Positions 10,894 to 18,931 of a DNA stretch of 64,000 nt are shown in pieces (the first letter of the stretch is position 1; the number at the start of each line of letters is the position of its first letter). Position numbers and translations under genes: made by a program. Source of the stretch: Actinomadura violacea (GTDB lineage Bacteria; Actinomycetota; Actinomycetes; Streptosporangiales; Streptosporangiaceae); contig NZ_JAGEPF010000014.1 in NCBI RefSeq assembly GCF_017573465.1, positions 124,001 to 188,000 on the forward strand, read 5' to 3'. The notes beneath the pieces are model-generated. The model had not been told where the DNA came from. It saw nothing but the letters and a program-made list of their open reading frames with translations, and made no database searches.

Positions 10894-11189
10894 GTCCGGG
10901 GCACTACCTGGCGCTCTCGGCGATCCTGTTCACCATCGGAGCCCTCGGCGTCCTCGTGCGCCGCAACGCGATCGTGGTGTTCATGTGCGTCGAGCTGATG
11001 CTGAACGCCACGAACCTGGCGTTCGTCACGTTCTCCCGCATGCACGGCACCCTCGACGGCCAGATCATCGCGTTCTTCGTGATGGTGGTGGCGGCGGCGG
11101 AGGTCGTGGTCGGCCTGGCGATCATCATGACCATCTTCCGGACCCGCAGGTCCTCGTCGGTGGACGACGCGAACCTGCTGAAGTACTGA
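10890..11189 (+). CDS. nuoK: NADH-quinone oxidoreductase subunit K
   Basis: 99-residue three-helix membrane subunit. The two conserved membrane glutamates of the proton path are present in CVELMLNA (TM2) and AAAEVVVGL (TM3). Length matches the family. The ATG overlaps nuoJ by 4 bases; a 10-base gap with SD GAGAGGCCAGGG leads to nuoL. Confidence 0.96.
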   Translation: MSPGHYLALSAILFTIGALGVLVRRNAIVVFMCVELMLNATNLAFVTFSRMHGTLDGQIIAFFVMVVAAAEVVVGLAIIMTIFRTRRSSSVDDANLLKY

Positions 11190-11199
11190 GAGGCCAGGG

Positions 11200-13116
11200 A
11201 TGAAAGCGGAAGGCATCCAGGCCGCGTCCTGGCTTCTCATCGCGCTGCCCCTGGCGGGCGCCGCGATCCTGCTGCTCGGAGGCCGGCGCACCGACAAGTG
11301 GGGGCACCTGCTCGGGGTGGCGGCGCCGGTGGCGTCGTTCGCCATCGGCATCGCGATGCTCGTCCAGATGCTCGGGTACGACGACGCCGCGCGGCGCCGG
11401 ACCCTGCACCTGTGGGACTTCATCAACGTCGGCGGGTTCAGGATCGGCATGGACCTGCTGGTGGACCCGCTGTCCATCAGCTTCGTGCTGCTGATCACCG
11501 GGGTGGGCTCGCTCATCCACATCTACTCCGTCGGCTACATGGCCGAGGACCCCGACCGGCGCCGGTTCTTCGCCTACCTGAACCTGTTCGTCGCGGCGAT
11601 GCTGCTGCTGGTCCTCGGCGGCAACTTCCTCGTGCTGTTCCTCGGCTGGGAGGGCGTGGGCCTCGCCTCGTACCTGCTGATCGGGTTCTGGCAGCACAAG
11701 CCGACCGCGGCGACCGCGGCGAAGAAGGCGTTCGTCGTCAACCGCGTCGGCGACATGGGGCTGATCATCGCGATCGCGCTGATGTTCTCCACCTTCGGCA
11801 CGGTCGACTTCGGGCCGATCCTCGGCGCGGGCGCCGAGCACGCCGGGCTCGCCGCCAAGCTGAGCACCGGCACCGCGACCGCGATCGGGCTGCTGCTCCT
11901 GCTCGGCGCGTGCGGCAAGTCGGCGCAGCTCCCGCTGCAGTCCTGGCTGCTGGACGCGATGGAGGGCCCGACCCCGGTGTCGGCGCTCATCCACGCGGCG
12001 ACGATGGTGACCGCGGGCGTCTACCTGATCGTCCGGTCCGGGCCGATCTTCGAGATGTCCGACACCGCGCAGCTGGTGGTGACGATCGTCGGCGCGGCCA
12101 CGCTGCTCGCCGGTGCGATCATCGGTTGCGGGAAGGACGACATCAAGAAGGCCCTCGCCGGGTCGACGATGTCGCAGATCGGCTACATGACGCTCGCCGC
12201 CGGCCTCGGCCGGCCCGGCTACGTGTTCGCCATCGCGCACCTCATCGCGCACGGCTTCTTCAAGGCGGGCCTGTTCCTCGGCGCCGGCTCGGTCATGCAC
12301 GGCACCAACGACGACGTGAACATGCGCCACTACGGCGCGCTGCGCGGCGTGATGATGGCGACCTACGTGACCTTCGGGCTCGGGTTCCTCGCCATCATCG
12401 GGTTCCCGTTCCTGTCCGGCTGGTTCACCAAGGACGCCATCATCGAGGCGGCGTTCGACAAGGGCGGCACGTCCGGCGCGATCCTCGGCGCCTGCGCGGT
12501 CATCGGCGCGGGCATCACCGCGTACTACATGTCGCGCGTGATGATCATGACCTTCTTCGGCGAGAAGCGCTGGGAGGAGGGCGTGCACCCGCACGAGTCG
12601 CCCAAGGTGATGACCGTCCCGCTGATGCTGCTGGCGGTCGGCTCGGTCGCCGCGGGCGGGCTGCTGATCCTCGGCGGGTTCGCCGACTTCCTGGAGCCCG
12701 TCACCGGCAAGCCGGAGCACGCCGAGTCGTTCAAGTGGGTCACGCTCCCGGGCATCGTGGTCCTCGTCCTGATGGTCATCGGTTTCGCGATCGCGTGGAT
12801 GCAGTACGGGCGCCGGCCGGTGCCGCGCGAGGCGCCCGCCGGCTCGTTCGTCACCGTCGCGGCCCGTAAGGACCTGTACGGCGACGCCATCAACGAGTCG
12901 CTGCTGATGCGGCCCGGCCAGTGGCTGACCCGGCTCGCCGTCTGGTTCGACGGACGCGGCGTCGACGGCGCCGTCAACGGGCTCGCCGCCCTCATCGGCG
13001 GCACGTCCGGCCGGTTCCGCCGCATCCAGACCGGCTTCGCCCGCTCCTACGCACTCTCGATGTTCTTCGGCGCCGCCCTCGTGGTGGCGGCCCTCCTGGT
13101 GGTGAACGTGTCATGA
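11200..13116 (+). CDS. nuoL: NADH-quinone oxidoreductase subunit L (distal proton pump)
   Basis: 638-residue antiporter-like subunit with the long lateral helix at its C-terminus. The channel Glu in LFLGWEGVGLASYLLIG and the Lys in GACGKSAQLPLQSWLLDAM are both present. The ATIHAATMV-type segment appears as SALIHAATMVTAG. The ATG has SD AGGCCAGGG upstream. It overlaps nuoM by 4 bases. Confidence 0.97.
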   Translation: MKAEGIQAASWLLIALPLAGAAILLLGGRRTDKWGHLLGVAAPVASFAIGIAMLVQMLGYDDAARRRTLHLWDFINVGGFRIGMDLLVDPLSISFVLLITGVGSLIHIYSVGYMAEDPDRRRFFAYLNLFVAAMLLLVLGGNFLVLFLGWEGVGLASYLLIGFWQHKPTAATAAKKAFVVNRVGDMGLIIAIALMFSTFGTVDFGPILGAGAEHAGLAAKLSTGTATAIGLLLLLGACGKSAQLPLQSWLLDAMEGPTPVSALIHAATMVTAGVYLIVRSGPIFEMSDTAQLVVTIVGAATLLAGAIIGCGKDDIKKALAGSTMSQIGYMTLAAGLGRPGYVFAIAHLIAHGFFKAGLFLGAGSVMHGTNDDVNMRHYGALRGVMMATYVTFGLGFLAIIGFPFLSGWFTKDAIIEAAFDKGGTSGAILGACAVIGAGITAYYMSRVMIMTFFGEKRWEEGVHPHESPKVMTVPLMLLAVGSVAAGGLLILGGFADFLEPVTGKPEHAESFKWVTLPGIVVLVLMVIGFAIAWMQYGRRPVPREAPAGSFVTVAARKDLYGDAINESLLMRPGQWLTRLAVWFDGRGVDGAVNGLAALIGGTSGRFRRIQTGFARSYALSMFFGAALVVAALLVVNVS

Positions 13117-14702
13117 GTGACTTTCCCTGGCTGAGCGTCCTCATCGCGCTGCCACTGCTGGGCGCCGTCGCGGTCAGCGTGCTGCCGCGCGACAACGAGC
13201 CGCTGGTCAAGTGGTTCTCGTTCGGCGTCTCCACGCTCGTGGGCGTCCTCGCCCTCGCCATGGCGGCCGGCTTCGACGCCGGCGGCGACCGGTTCCAGTT
13301 CACCGAGAAGTACTGGTGGATCAAGGAGTTCGGGATCCACTGGGCGCTCGGCGTCGACGGCGTCGCGCTGGTGCTGATCCTGCTGTCGGTCATCCTCGTC
13401 CCGCTCGTCATGCTGGCGTCCTGGAACGAGGACGAGCGCTCCGGCGGCGTGGACGTCCCGGCGAAGCGGTCGGTGAAGACCTACTTCGCGCTGCTGCTGT
13501 CCCTCGAGGCCGCGATGATCGGCGTGTTCGCGGCGACCGACGTGTTCCTGTTCTACGTCTTCTTCGAGGCGATGCTCATCCCGGTGTACTTCATCATCGG
13601 GCACTACGGCGGCGGCGCCGCCCGCGAGCGCTCCTACGCCGCGGTGAAGTTCCTGCTGTACTCGCTGTTCGGCGGGCTGCTGATGCTCGTCTCGGTCATC
13701 TGGCTGTACCCGCTGTCGAACAAGCCGGTCGGCGAGGGCGGCCTCGGCCACGGCACCTTCATGTTCCAGGAGCTGCGCGGGCTGCACGTCGACCCGACCA
13801 CCGCCAAGTGGCTGTTCCTCGGCTTCTTCATCGCGTTCGCGATCAAGGCGCCGATGGTGCCGGTGCACACCTGGCTGCCGACCGCGGCGCAGCAGTCGCC
13901 GCCCGGCGCGCTCGTCCTGATCGTCGGCGTGCTCGACAAGGTCGGCACCTACGGGATGCTCCGGTTCTGCCTGGAGCTGTTCCCCGGCGCGTCCAAGTGG
14001 GCCACGCCCGCGGTGCTCGTCTTCGCGGTGATCAGCATCATCTACGGCGCGATCCTCGCGATCGGGCAGGTCGACCTGAAGCGGCTCATCGCCTACACCT
14101 CGGTGTCGCACTTCGGGTTCATCGTGCTCGGCATCTTCGCGATGACCTCGCAGGGCCAGTCCGGCGCCGCGCTGTACATGGTGAACCACGGCTTCTCCAC
14201 CGCCGCGCTGTTCCTGCTCGTCGGCTTCATGATCGTCCGCCGCCGGTCGGCGAAGATCACCGACTTCGGCGGGGTGCAGAAGGCCGCGCCCGTGCTCGCC
14301 GGGACGTTCCTCATCGCCGGCCTGTCCGGGCTGTCGCTGCCCGGCCTGTCGCCGTTCGTGTCGGAGTTCCTGGTGCTGGTCGGCACGTTCAGCCGCTACA
14401 AGGTGGCCGCCTGCTTCGCCGTCACCGGCGTCGTGCTCGCCGCCATCTACGTCCTGTGGATGTACCAGCGGACGATGGGCGGCCCGAAGGTCCCGGCCGT
14501 CGAGGGCATGAAGGACCTCACGGCCCGCGAGAAGTGGGCCGTCGCCCCGATCATCGCGATCATCGTGGCGATGGGCTTCTTCCCGCAGCCGGTGCTGCAT
14601 GTGATCAACCCGTCGGTGAAGGAGACGCTCGCCCGTGTCGACCGGCACGACCCGGCGCCGACGCTCACCGGTAACGTCGCCGAGAACGGAGCCCGTCCAT
14701 GA
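13113..14702 (+). CDS. nuoM: NADH-quinone oxidoreductase subunit M (proton pump)
   Basis: 529-residue antiporter-like membrane subunit with about 14 helices. The channel Glu in YVFFEAMLIPVYF and the Lys residues in FAIKAPMVPVHTWLP and GVLDKVGTYG are present. Family length is normal. The start ATG overlaps the nuoL stop by 4 bases, and its own stop overlaps nuoN in the same way. Confidence 0.97.
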   Translation: MSDFPWLSVLIALPLLGAVAVSVLPRDNEPLVKWFSFGVSTLVGVLALAMAAGFDAGGDRFQFTEKYWWIKEFGIHWALGVDGVALVLILLSVILVPLVMLASWNEDERSGGVDVPAKRSVKTYFALLLSLEAAMIGVFAATDVFLFYVFFEAMLIPVYFIIGHYGGGAARERSYAAVKFLLYSLFGGLLMLVSVIWLYPLSNKPVGEGGLGHGTFMFQELRGLHVDPTTAKWLFLGFFIAFAIKAPMVPVHTWLPTAAQQSPPGALVLIVGVLDKVGTYGMLRFCLELFPGASKWATPAVLVFAVISIIYGAILAIGQVDLKRLIAYTSVSHFGFIVLGIFAMTSQGQSGAALYMVNHGFSTAALFLLVGFMIVRRRSAKITDFGGVQKAAPVLAGTFLIAGLSGLSLPGLSPFVSEFLVLVGTFSRYKVAACFAVTGVVLAAIYVLWMYQRTMGGPKVPAVEGMKDLTAREKWAVAPIIAIIVAMGFFPQPVLHVINPSVKETLARVDRHDPAPTLTGNVAENGARP

Positions 14703-16312
14703 GCCCTGCCAGTCACGTGAGCCCGGTGATGGCTCATGGGGTGCTCGCCCAGGGGGGTGACATCCCGGCGCCGCACATCGAGTACGGCCAGATCGGCCCG
14801 CTGCTCCTCGTCCTCGGCGTCGCCGTCATGGGCGTCCTCGTCGAGGCGTTCGTCGGCCGCACCTGGCGGTACGCGGTGCAGGTCCCGGTCGCCTTCCTCG
14901 GCCTCGCCGGCGCGTTCGTGTGGACGGCCCTGCTCGGCTGGCGCGACGACCCGCACCACGTCGCCGCGCAGGGCGCCCTCGGCGTCGACGGCCCCACCCT
15001 GTTCATCCAGGGCACCGTCCTCATCCTCGCCCTCGTCAGCCTGCTGCTGATCGCCGAGCGCGGCAACGGCCGCAGCGGCGGGATCGTCGGCGGCCACTTC
15101 GCCGCGCAGGCGTCCGCGCTGCCGGGCAGCGAGGACGAGCAGCGCACCACCGCGGCCGGGATCACCCAGACCGAGGTGTTCCCGCTGATGCTGTTCGCGG
15201 TCGCGGGCATGATGATGTTCCCCGCCGCCAACGACCTGCTCACCATGTTCGTGGCGCTGGAGGTCATGTCCCTGCCGCTGTACCTGCTGTGCGGGCTCGC
15301 CCGCCGGCGGCGGCTGCTCTCCCAGGAGGCGGCCGTCAAGTACTTCCTGCTCGGCGCGTTCTCCTCGGCGTTCTTCCTGTACGGGACGGCGCTGCTGTAC
15401 GGCTACGCCGGCTCGGTCCGGCTGTCGGACATCTCCGCGCAGGTCAGCAAGGACGCCGGCAGCGAGACCCTGCTGCTGGCGGGCGTCGCGCTGCTGTCGG
15501 TCGGGCTGCTGTTCAAGCTCGGCGGCGTCCCCTTCCACATGTGGAAGCCGGACGTCTACCAGGGCGCCCCGACCCCCATCACCGCGCTGATGGCCTCGTG
15601 CACGGTCGTCGCCGCGTTCGGCGGGATCCTGCGCGTCTACTACGTCGGGTTCGAGACGCTGAAGTGGGACTGGCGGCCCTACATGTGGGGCGTGGCGATC
15701 CTCACGATGGTGGTCGGCGCGATCATCGCGATCACGCAGTCCGACATCAAGCGGATGCTGGCGTACTCGTCGATCGCGCACGCGGGCTTCCTGCTCATGG
15801 GCGTCGTCGCGACGTCGCGCGACGGCCTGTCCAGCACGATGTTCTACCTCGTCGCCTACGGCTTCACCTCCATCGGCGCCTTCGCGGTCGTCACGATGGT
15901 GCGCGACGCCGGCGGCGAGGCCGGGCACCTGTCGCGCTGGGCGGGGCTCGGCAAGCGCTCCCCGGTCGTCGCCGGGGTGTTCTCCTTCTTCCTGCTCGCC
16001 TTCGCCGGAATCCCGCTGACCAGCGGGTTCACCGGCAAGTTCGCGGTGTTCAAGGCCGCCGTCGAAAGCGGCGCGACCCCGCTGGTCGTGGTCGGCGTCG
16101 TCTCCTCCGCGGTGGCCGCCTTCTTCTACGTGAAGGTGATCGTCGTGATGTTCTTCAGCGAGCCGGAGGCGGACGGCCCGGTCGTCGTCGCCGGGCCGGC
16201 GACCGCGGCTGCGGTGGCGCTCGGGGCGACGGCTACTGTGGTACTCGGCGTGATCCCGCAGCCCGTTCTGGACCTGGCGGGCCACGCCACGACCCACATG
16301 TTCGTCCGGTAG
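14699..16312 (+). CDS. nuoN: NADH-quinone oxidoreductase subunit N (proton pump)
   Basis: 537-residue antiporter-like subunit, last gene of the complete operon. The channel Glu (FVALEVMSLPLYLLCGL), the TM7 Lys (LLFKLGGVPFHMW) and the TM12 Lys (TSGFTGKFAVFK) are present. In the TM8 segment, where NuoN proteins usually read S/T-K-V/A-A-x-F, this protein reads CTVVAAFGG, so the lysine appears to be replaced by valine (codon gtc near 15608). The paralogue NuoN2 keeps SKAAGF. Confidence 0.96.
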   Translation: MSPASHVSPVMAHGVLAQGGDIPAPHIEYGQIGPLLLVLGVAVMGVLVEAFVGRTWRYAVQVPVAFLGLAGAFVWTALLGWRDDPHHVAAQGALGVDGPTLFIQGTVLILALVSLLLIAERGNGRSGGIVGGHFAAQASALPGSEDEQRTTAAGITQTEVFPLMLFAVAGMMMFPAANDLLTMFVALEVMSLPLYLLCGLARRRRLLSQEAAVKYFLLGAFSSAFFLYGTALLYGYAGSVRLSDISAQVSKDAGSETLLLAGVALLSVGLLFKLGGVPFHMWKPDVYQGAPTPITALMASCTVVAAFGGILRVYYVGFETLKWDWRPYMWGVAILTMVVGAIIAITQSDIKRMLAYSSIAHAGFLLMGVVATSRDGLSSTMFYLVAYGFTSIGAFAVVTMVRDAGGEAGHLSRWAGLGKRSPVVAGVFSFFLLAFAGIPLTSGFTGKFAVFKAAVESGATPLVVVGVVSSAVAAFFYVKVIVVMFFSEPEADGPVVVAGPATAAAVALGATATVVLGVIPQPVLDLAGHATTHMFVR

Positions 16313-16322
16313 GGAGTCTTGG

Positions 16323-17363
16323 GTGAGCGACCCAATCGCTGAGAAGTCCGGCGGGCCGGCTCGACAGGAGCCCGGCCCGTTCGGGCTTCCCGTCGACTCG
16401 GCCCTCGCGGCCGACGCCAGGGAGCGCCTGGCCGCAGTCGAGGAACTGCTACTGGAGTCGGTGCGGGGCGAGGACCCGCTGCTCAGCCAGGCGTCCAAGC
16501 ACCTCGTCGAGGCCGGCGGCAAGCGCTTCCGGCCGATGCTGGTGCTGCTCGCCTCGCACTTCGGGGACCCCGCCGCGGCCGGGGTGGTGCCCGCCGCCGT
16601 CGTCGTCGAGCTGACCCACCTCGGCACCCTGTACCACGACGACGTCATGGACGAGGCGACCGTCCGGCGGGGCCAGGCGTCGGCGAACTCGCGGTGGACC
16701 AACACCGTCGCGATCCTCACCGGCGACTACCTGTTCGCCCGCGCGTCCGACCTGCTCGCCGACCTCGGCCCGGAGGCCGTCCGGATCCAGGCGCGGGCGT
16801 TCGCCCGGCTGGTGCGCGGCCAGATCCAGGAGACCGTCGGGCCCGCCGAGGGCGCCGACCCCCTCAAGCACTACCTGCAGGTGGCCGCGGACAAGACGGC
16901 CTCGCTGATCGCGGTGTCCGGCCAGTTCGGCTCGCTGCTGTCGGGCGCCCCCGCGCACGTCGTCGACACCATCACCTCCGCCTGCGAGAGGATCGGCGTC
17001 GCGTTCCAGCTGTCGGACGACATCCTCGACATCGACTCCGAGACCGAGGAGTCCGGCAAGACCCCCGGCACCGACCTGCGCGAGGGCATCCGCACCCTCC
17101 CGATGCACCACGTCCTCGCGGGCGTCGGCTCCGGCCCGGACGACGCCCGGCTGCGCGAGCTGCTCGTCCAGGACCTGTCCGGCGACGAGCCGCACGCCGA
17201 GGCGCTCGCGCTGCTGCGCGCCCACCCCGCCATGGACCTCGCCCGCGCCGACCTGCGCCAGTGCGCGGAGGACGCCCGGGCGGAGCTGCTGACCCTCCCC
17301 GCCATCCCCGCCCGCGACGCCTTCACCGGCCTCTGCGACTTCGTCGTCTCGCGGACCGGCTGA
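16323..17363 (+). CDS. Polyprenyl diphosphate synthase (trans, long-chain)
   Basis: 346-residue isoprenyl chain-elongating enzyme that adds isopentenyl diphosphate to an allylic primer. Both aspartate-rich motifs are seen: DDVMD in LYHDDVMDEATVRRG (near residue 105) and DDILD in LSDDILDIDSETEESGK (near 235). The KRFRPML element near residue 61 binds IPP. GTG start 10 bases after nuoN, so probably co-transcribed. The context suggests it makes the menaquinone side chain used by the respiratory complexes; product length cannot be read from sequence. It could alternatively supply the terpene locus at 21.6-25.7 kb. Confidence 0.88.
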   Translation: MSDPIAEKSGGPARQEPGPFGLPVDSALAADARERLAAVEELLLESVRGEDPLLSQASKHLVEAGGKRFRPMLVLLASHFGDPAAAGVVPAAVVVELTHLGTLYHDDVMDEATVRRGQASANSRWTNTVAILTGDYLFARASDLLADLGPEAVRIQARAFARLVRGQIQETVGPAEGADPLKHYLQVAADKTASLIAVSGQFGSLLSGAPAHVVDTITSACERIGVAFQLSDDILDIDSETEESGKTPGTDLREGIRTLPMHHVLAGVGSGPDDARLRELLVQDLSGDEPHAEALALLRAHPAMDLARADLRQCAEDARAELLTLPAIPARDAFTGLCDFVVSRTG

Positions 17364-17382
17364 CCCCCTGCACGAACCGGAA

Positions 17383-17404
17383 AGCCCCCGCCGCGGCGGG
17401 GGCT
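17383..17404. terminator. Hairpin after the nuo-polyprenyl synthase operon
   Basis: Perfect inverted repeat AGCCCCCGCCG/CGGCGGGGGCT with no loop spacer, starting 19 bases after the synthase stop and followed by TACTC. It lies between convergent transcription units. Confidence 0.7.
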
Positions 17405-17432
17405 TACTCGTGTCCGGGGGTCCTTTGGGGCC

Positions 17433-17462
17433 GCGGGGGCGCCGCACCGGCGGCGCCCCCGC
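17433..17462. terminator. Hairpin between convergent operons
   Basis: Stem GCGGGGGCGCCGC / GCGGCGCCCCCGC with a 4-base loop (ACCG), just 11 bases beyond the cvnD stop on the minus strand. It probably terminates the conservon transcript. Confidence 0.65.
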
Positions 17463-17473
17463 GTTCCGCGCGG

Positions 17474-18100
17474 CTAGGCGCCCTGCGTCTCCAGCGCCGG
17501 GAGGCCGCGGTACTTCATCGCGTGCAGCACGAGGTCGATGAGCACCTGCTTGCAGGAGTCGAGGCGGCGCGCGTCGCAGAGCATCACCGGGACCTTCGGG
17601 CCCAGGTTCAGCGCCAGCTGGATCTCCGCGAGGTCGTACTGCTTGGCGCCCTCGAAGCAGTTGACGGCCACGACGAACGGCGTGCCGCGCCGCTCGAAGT
17701 AGTCGACGGACGGGAAGCAGTCCGACAGCCGGCGCGTGTCGGCGAGGACCACGGCGCCGAGCGCGCCGAGCGACACCTCGTCCCACATGAACCAGAACCG
17801 CTCCTGCCCGGGCGTGCCGAACAGGTAGAGGACGTACTCGTCGCGGAAGGTGAGCCGGCCGAAGTCCATCGCGACCGTGGTCGTCTTCTTGCGCTCGACC
17901 CCGGAGATGTCGTCGACGCCGACGCTCTCGTCGGTGAGGATCTCCTCGGTGCGCAGCGGCCGCGTCTCGGAGACGGTGCCGACCATCGTCGTCTTGCCGA
18001 CCCCGAAACCGCCCGCGATCACGATCTTGACCGCGGTGGGCATCCGGCGGGCGCGCGCGTCGTGCCGCGCGCCCACGGCGTTAGAGGGCCCGGAGTCCAT
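17474..18100 (-). CDS. cvnD: Conservon GTP/ATP-binding protein (CvnD)
   Basis: 208-residue Ras-like small GTPase of the actinobacterial conservon. The P-loop GGFGVGKTT is near residues 30-38, the switch region carries the FGTPGQERF G3-type motif near 95, and VNCFEGA stands where NKxD is expected, as in other CvnD proteins. CvnD works with CvnA-C as a membrane-associated signalling complex likened to eukaryotic G-protein relays. It is last in the cvnABCD operon and overlaps cvnC by 20 bases. A later start at MPTAVKIV (18043) is possible. Confidence 0.9.
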   Translation of the reverse strand: MDSGPSNAVGARHDARARRMPTAVKIVIAGGFGVGKTTMVGTVSETRPLRTEEILTDESVGVDDISGVERKKTTTVAMDFGRLTFRDEYVLYLFGTPGQERFWFMWDEVSLGALGAVVLADTRRLSDCFPSVDYFERRGTPFVVAVNCFEGAKQYDLAEIQLALNLGPKVPVMLCDARRLDSCKQVLIDLVLHAMKYRGLPALETQGA

Positions 18101-18509
18101 CGATCACCGCCTTGTAGAGCCTGATGTCGTGCATGTCCGCCTCCGGTTCGGGCTCCTGCAACGTGACGAGCCCCTTGCCGAGCAGGTCGCCGAGCAGCAC
18201 CCGCACGGTCGCCACCGGGAGGTCGAGGTGGCCGGTCACTTCGGCGACCGACATCACCTGCCGGCAGAGCTGGATGATCGCCAGGTGCTCGGGGCCGAGG
18301 CCGATCGCGCCCTCCGGCTCCGGTCCGGCCGCCACCACCAGGGTGATGAGGTCGAACCTGCCGTGGACGGGTTCGATGCGGCCGCTCGTCATCACGTACG
18401 GGCGCACCATCGGCCCGGCGCTCTCGTCGTAGACGCGCTCGTGGCCGGGGGTGTGCAGCGCGGGATCCTGCGGCCAGGGTTCCTGTCCCGGTTCCTCGGG
18501 CGGCATCAT
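18081..18509 (-). CDS. cvnC: Conservon DUF742 protein (CvnC)
   Basis: 142-residue DUF742 protein with a winged-helix-like fold. Conserved stretches are VRPYVMTSGRIEP near residue 35, EHLAIIQLC near 74 and a putative HTH around VAEVTGHLDLPVATVRVLL. The first of two adjacent ATG codons overlaps the cvnB stop (ATGA), supporting this start. CvnC interacts with CvnB and CvnD in studied conservons; its biochemical role is not settled. Confidence 0.9.
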   Translation of the reverse strand: MMPPEEPGQEPWPQDPALHTPGHERVYDESAGPMVRPYVMTSGRIEPVHGRFDLITLVVAAGPEPEGAIGLGPEHLAIIQLCRQVMSVAEVTGHLDLPVATVRVLLGDLLGKGLVTLQEPEPEADMHDIRLYKAVIDGLRAL

Positions 18510-18931
18510 GCCGGGCGCCCCTCCTCCGCGGCCTCCGACCGCGACGGCGTGGTGAGGTGGTGGCCCATGCTGGTGACGAGCATCGCCATCTCGTAGGCGA
18601 TGAGGCCGACGTCGGCCTCCTCGCCGGCGAGCACCGCCAGGCAGGCGCCCTTCCCGGCGACGGTCACCAGCAGGAACGCCGACTGCATCTCGACGATCGT
18701 CTGCCGGACGGGGCCGCCGCCGAACCGGGTGCCCGCGCCCTTGGCGAGGCTCTGGATGCCCGCCGCGACCGCGGACAGGTGCTCGCCGTCGTCCTGGCTC
18801 ATGCCCGCCGACGAGGCCATCAGCAGGCCGTCGGCCGACAGCACCACCGCGTTGCGCGCGTGCGGCAACCGGTGCACCAGGTCGTCCAGCAAGAAACCGA
18901 GATCCGATGAAGAACCGGTCTTCTGCGTCAC
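18506..18931 (-). CDS. cvnB: Roadblock/LC7 domain protein (CvnB)
   Basis: 141-residue roadblock/LC7 protein, the conservon partner and likely GTPase regulator of CvnD. The core has the typical LDDLVHRLPHARNAVVLSADG start and ALLVTV/GLIAYEM strands and helices. It overlaps cvnA by 4 bases and cvnC by 4, indicating strict coupling. Roadblock proteins of this family are related to MglB, a GTPase-activating protein of MglA; that activity here is inference. Confidence 0.92.
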   Translation of the reverse strand: MTQKTGSSSDLGFLLDDLVHRLPHARNAVVLSADGLLMASSAGMSQDDGEHLSAVAAGIQSLAKGAGTRFGGGPVRQTIVEMQSAFLLVTVAGKGACLAVLAGEEADVGLIAYEMAMLVTSMGHHLTTPSRSEAAEEGRPA

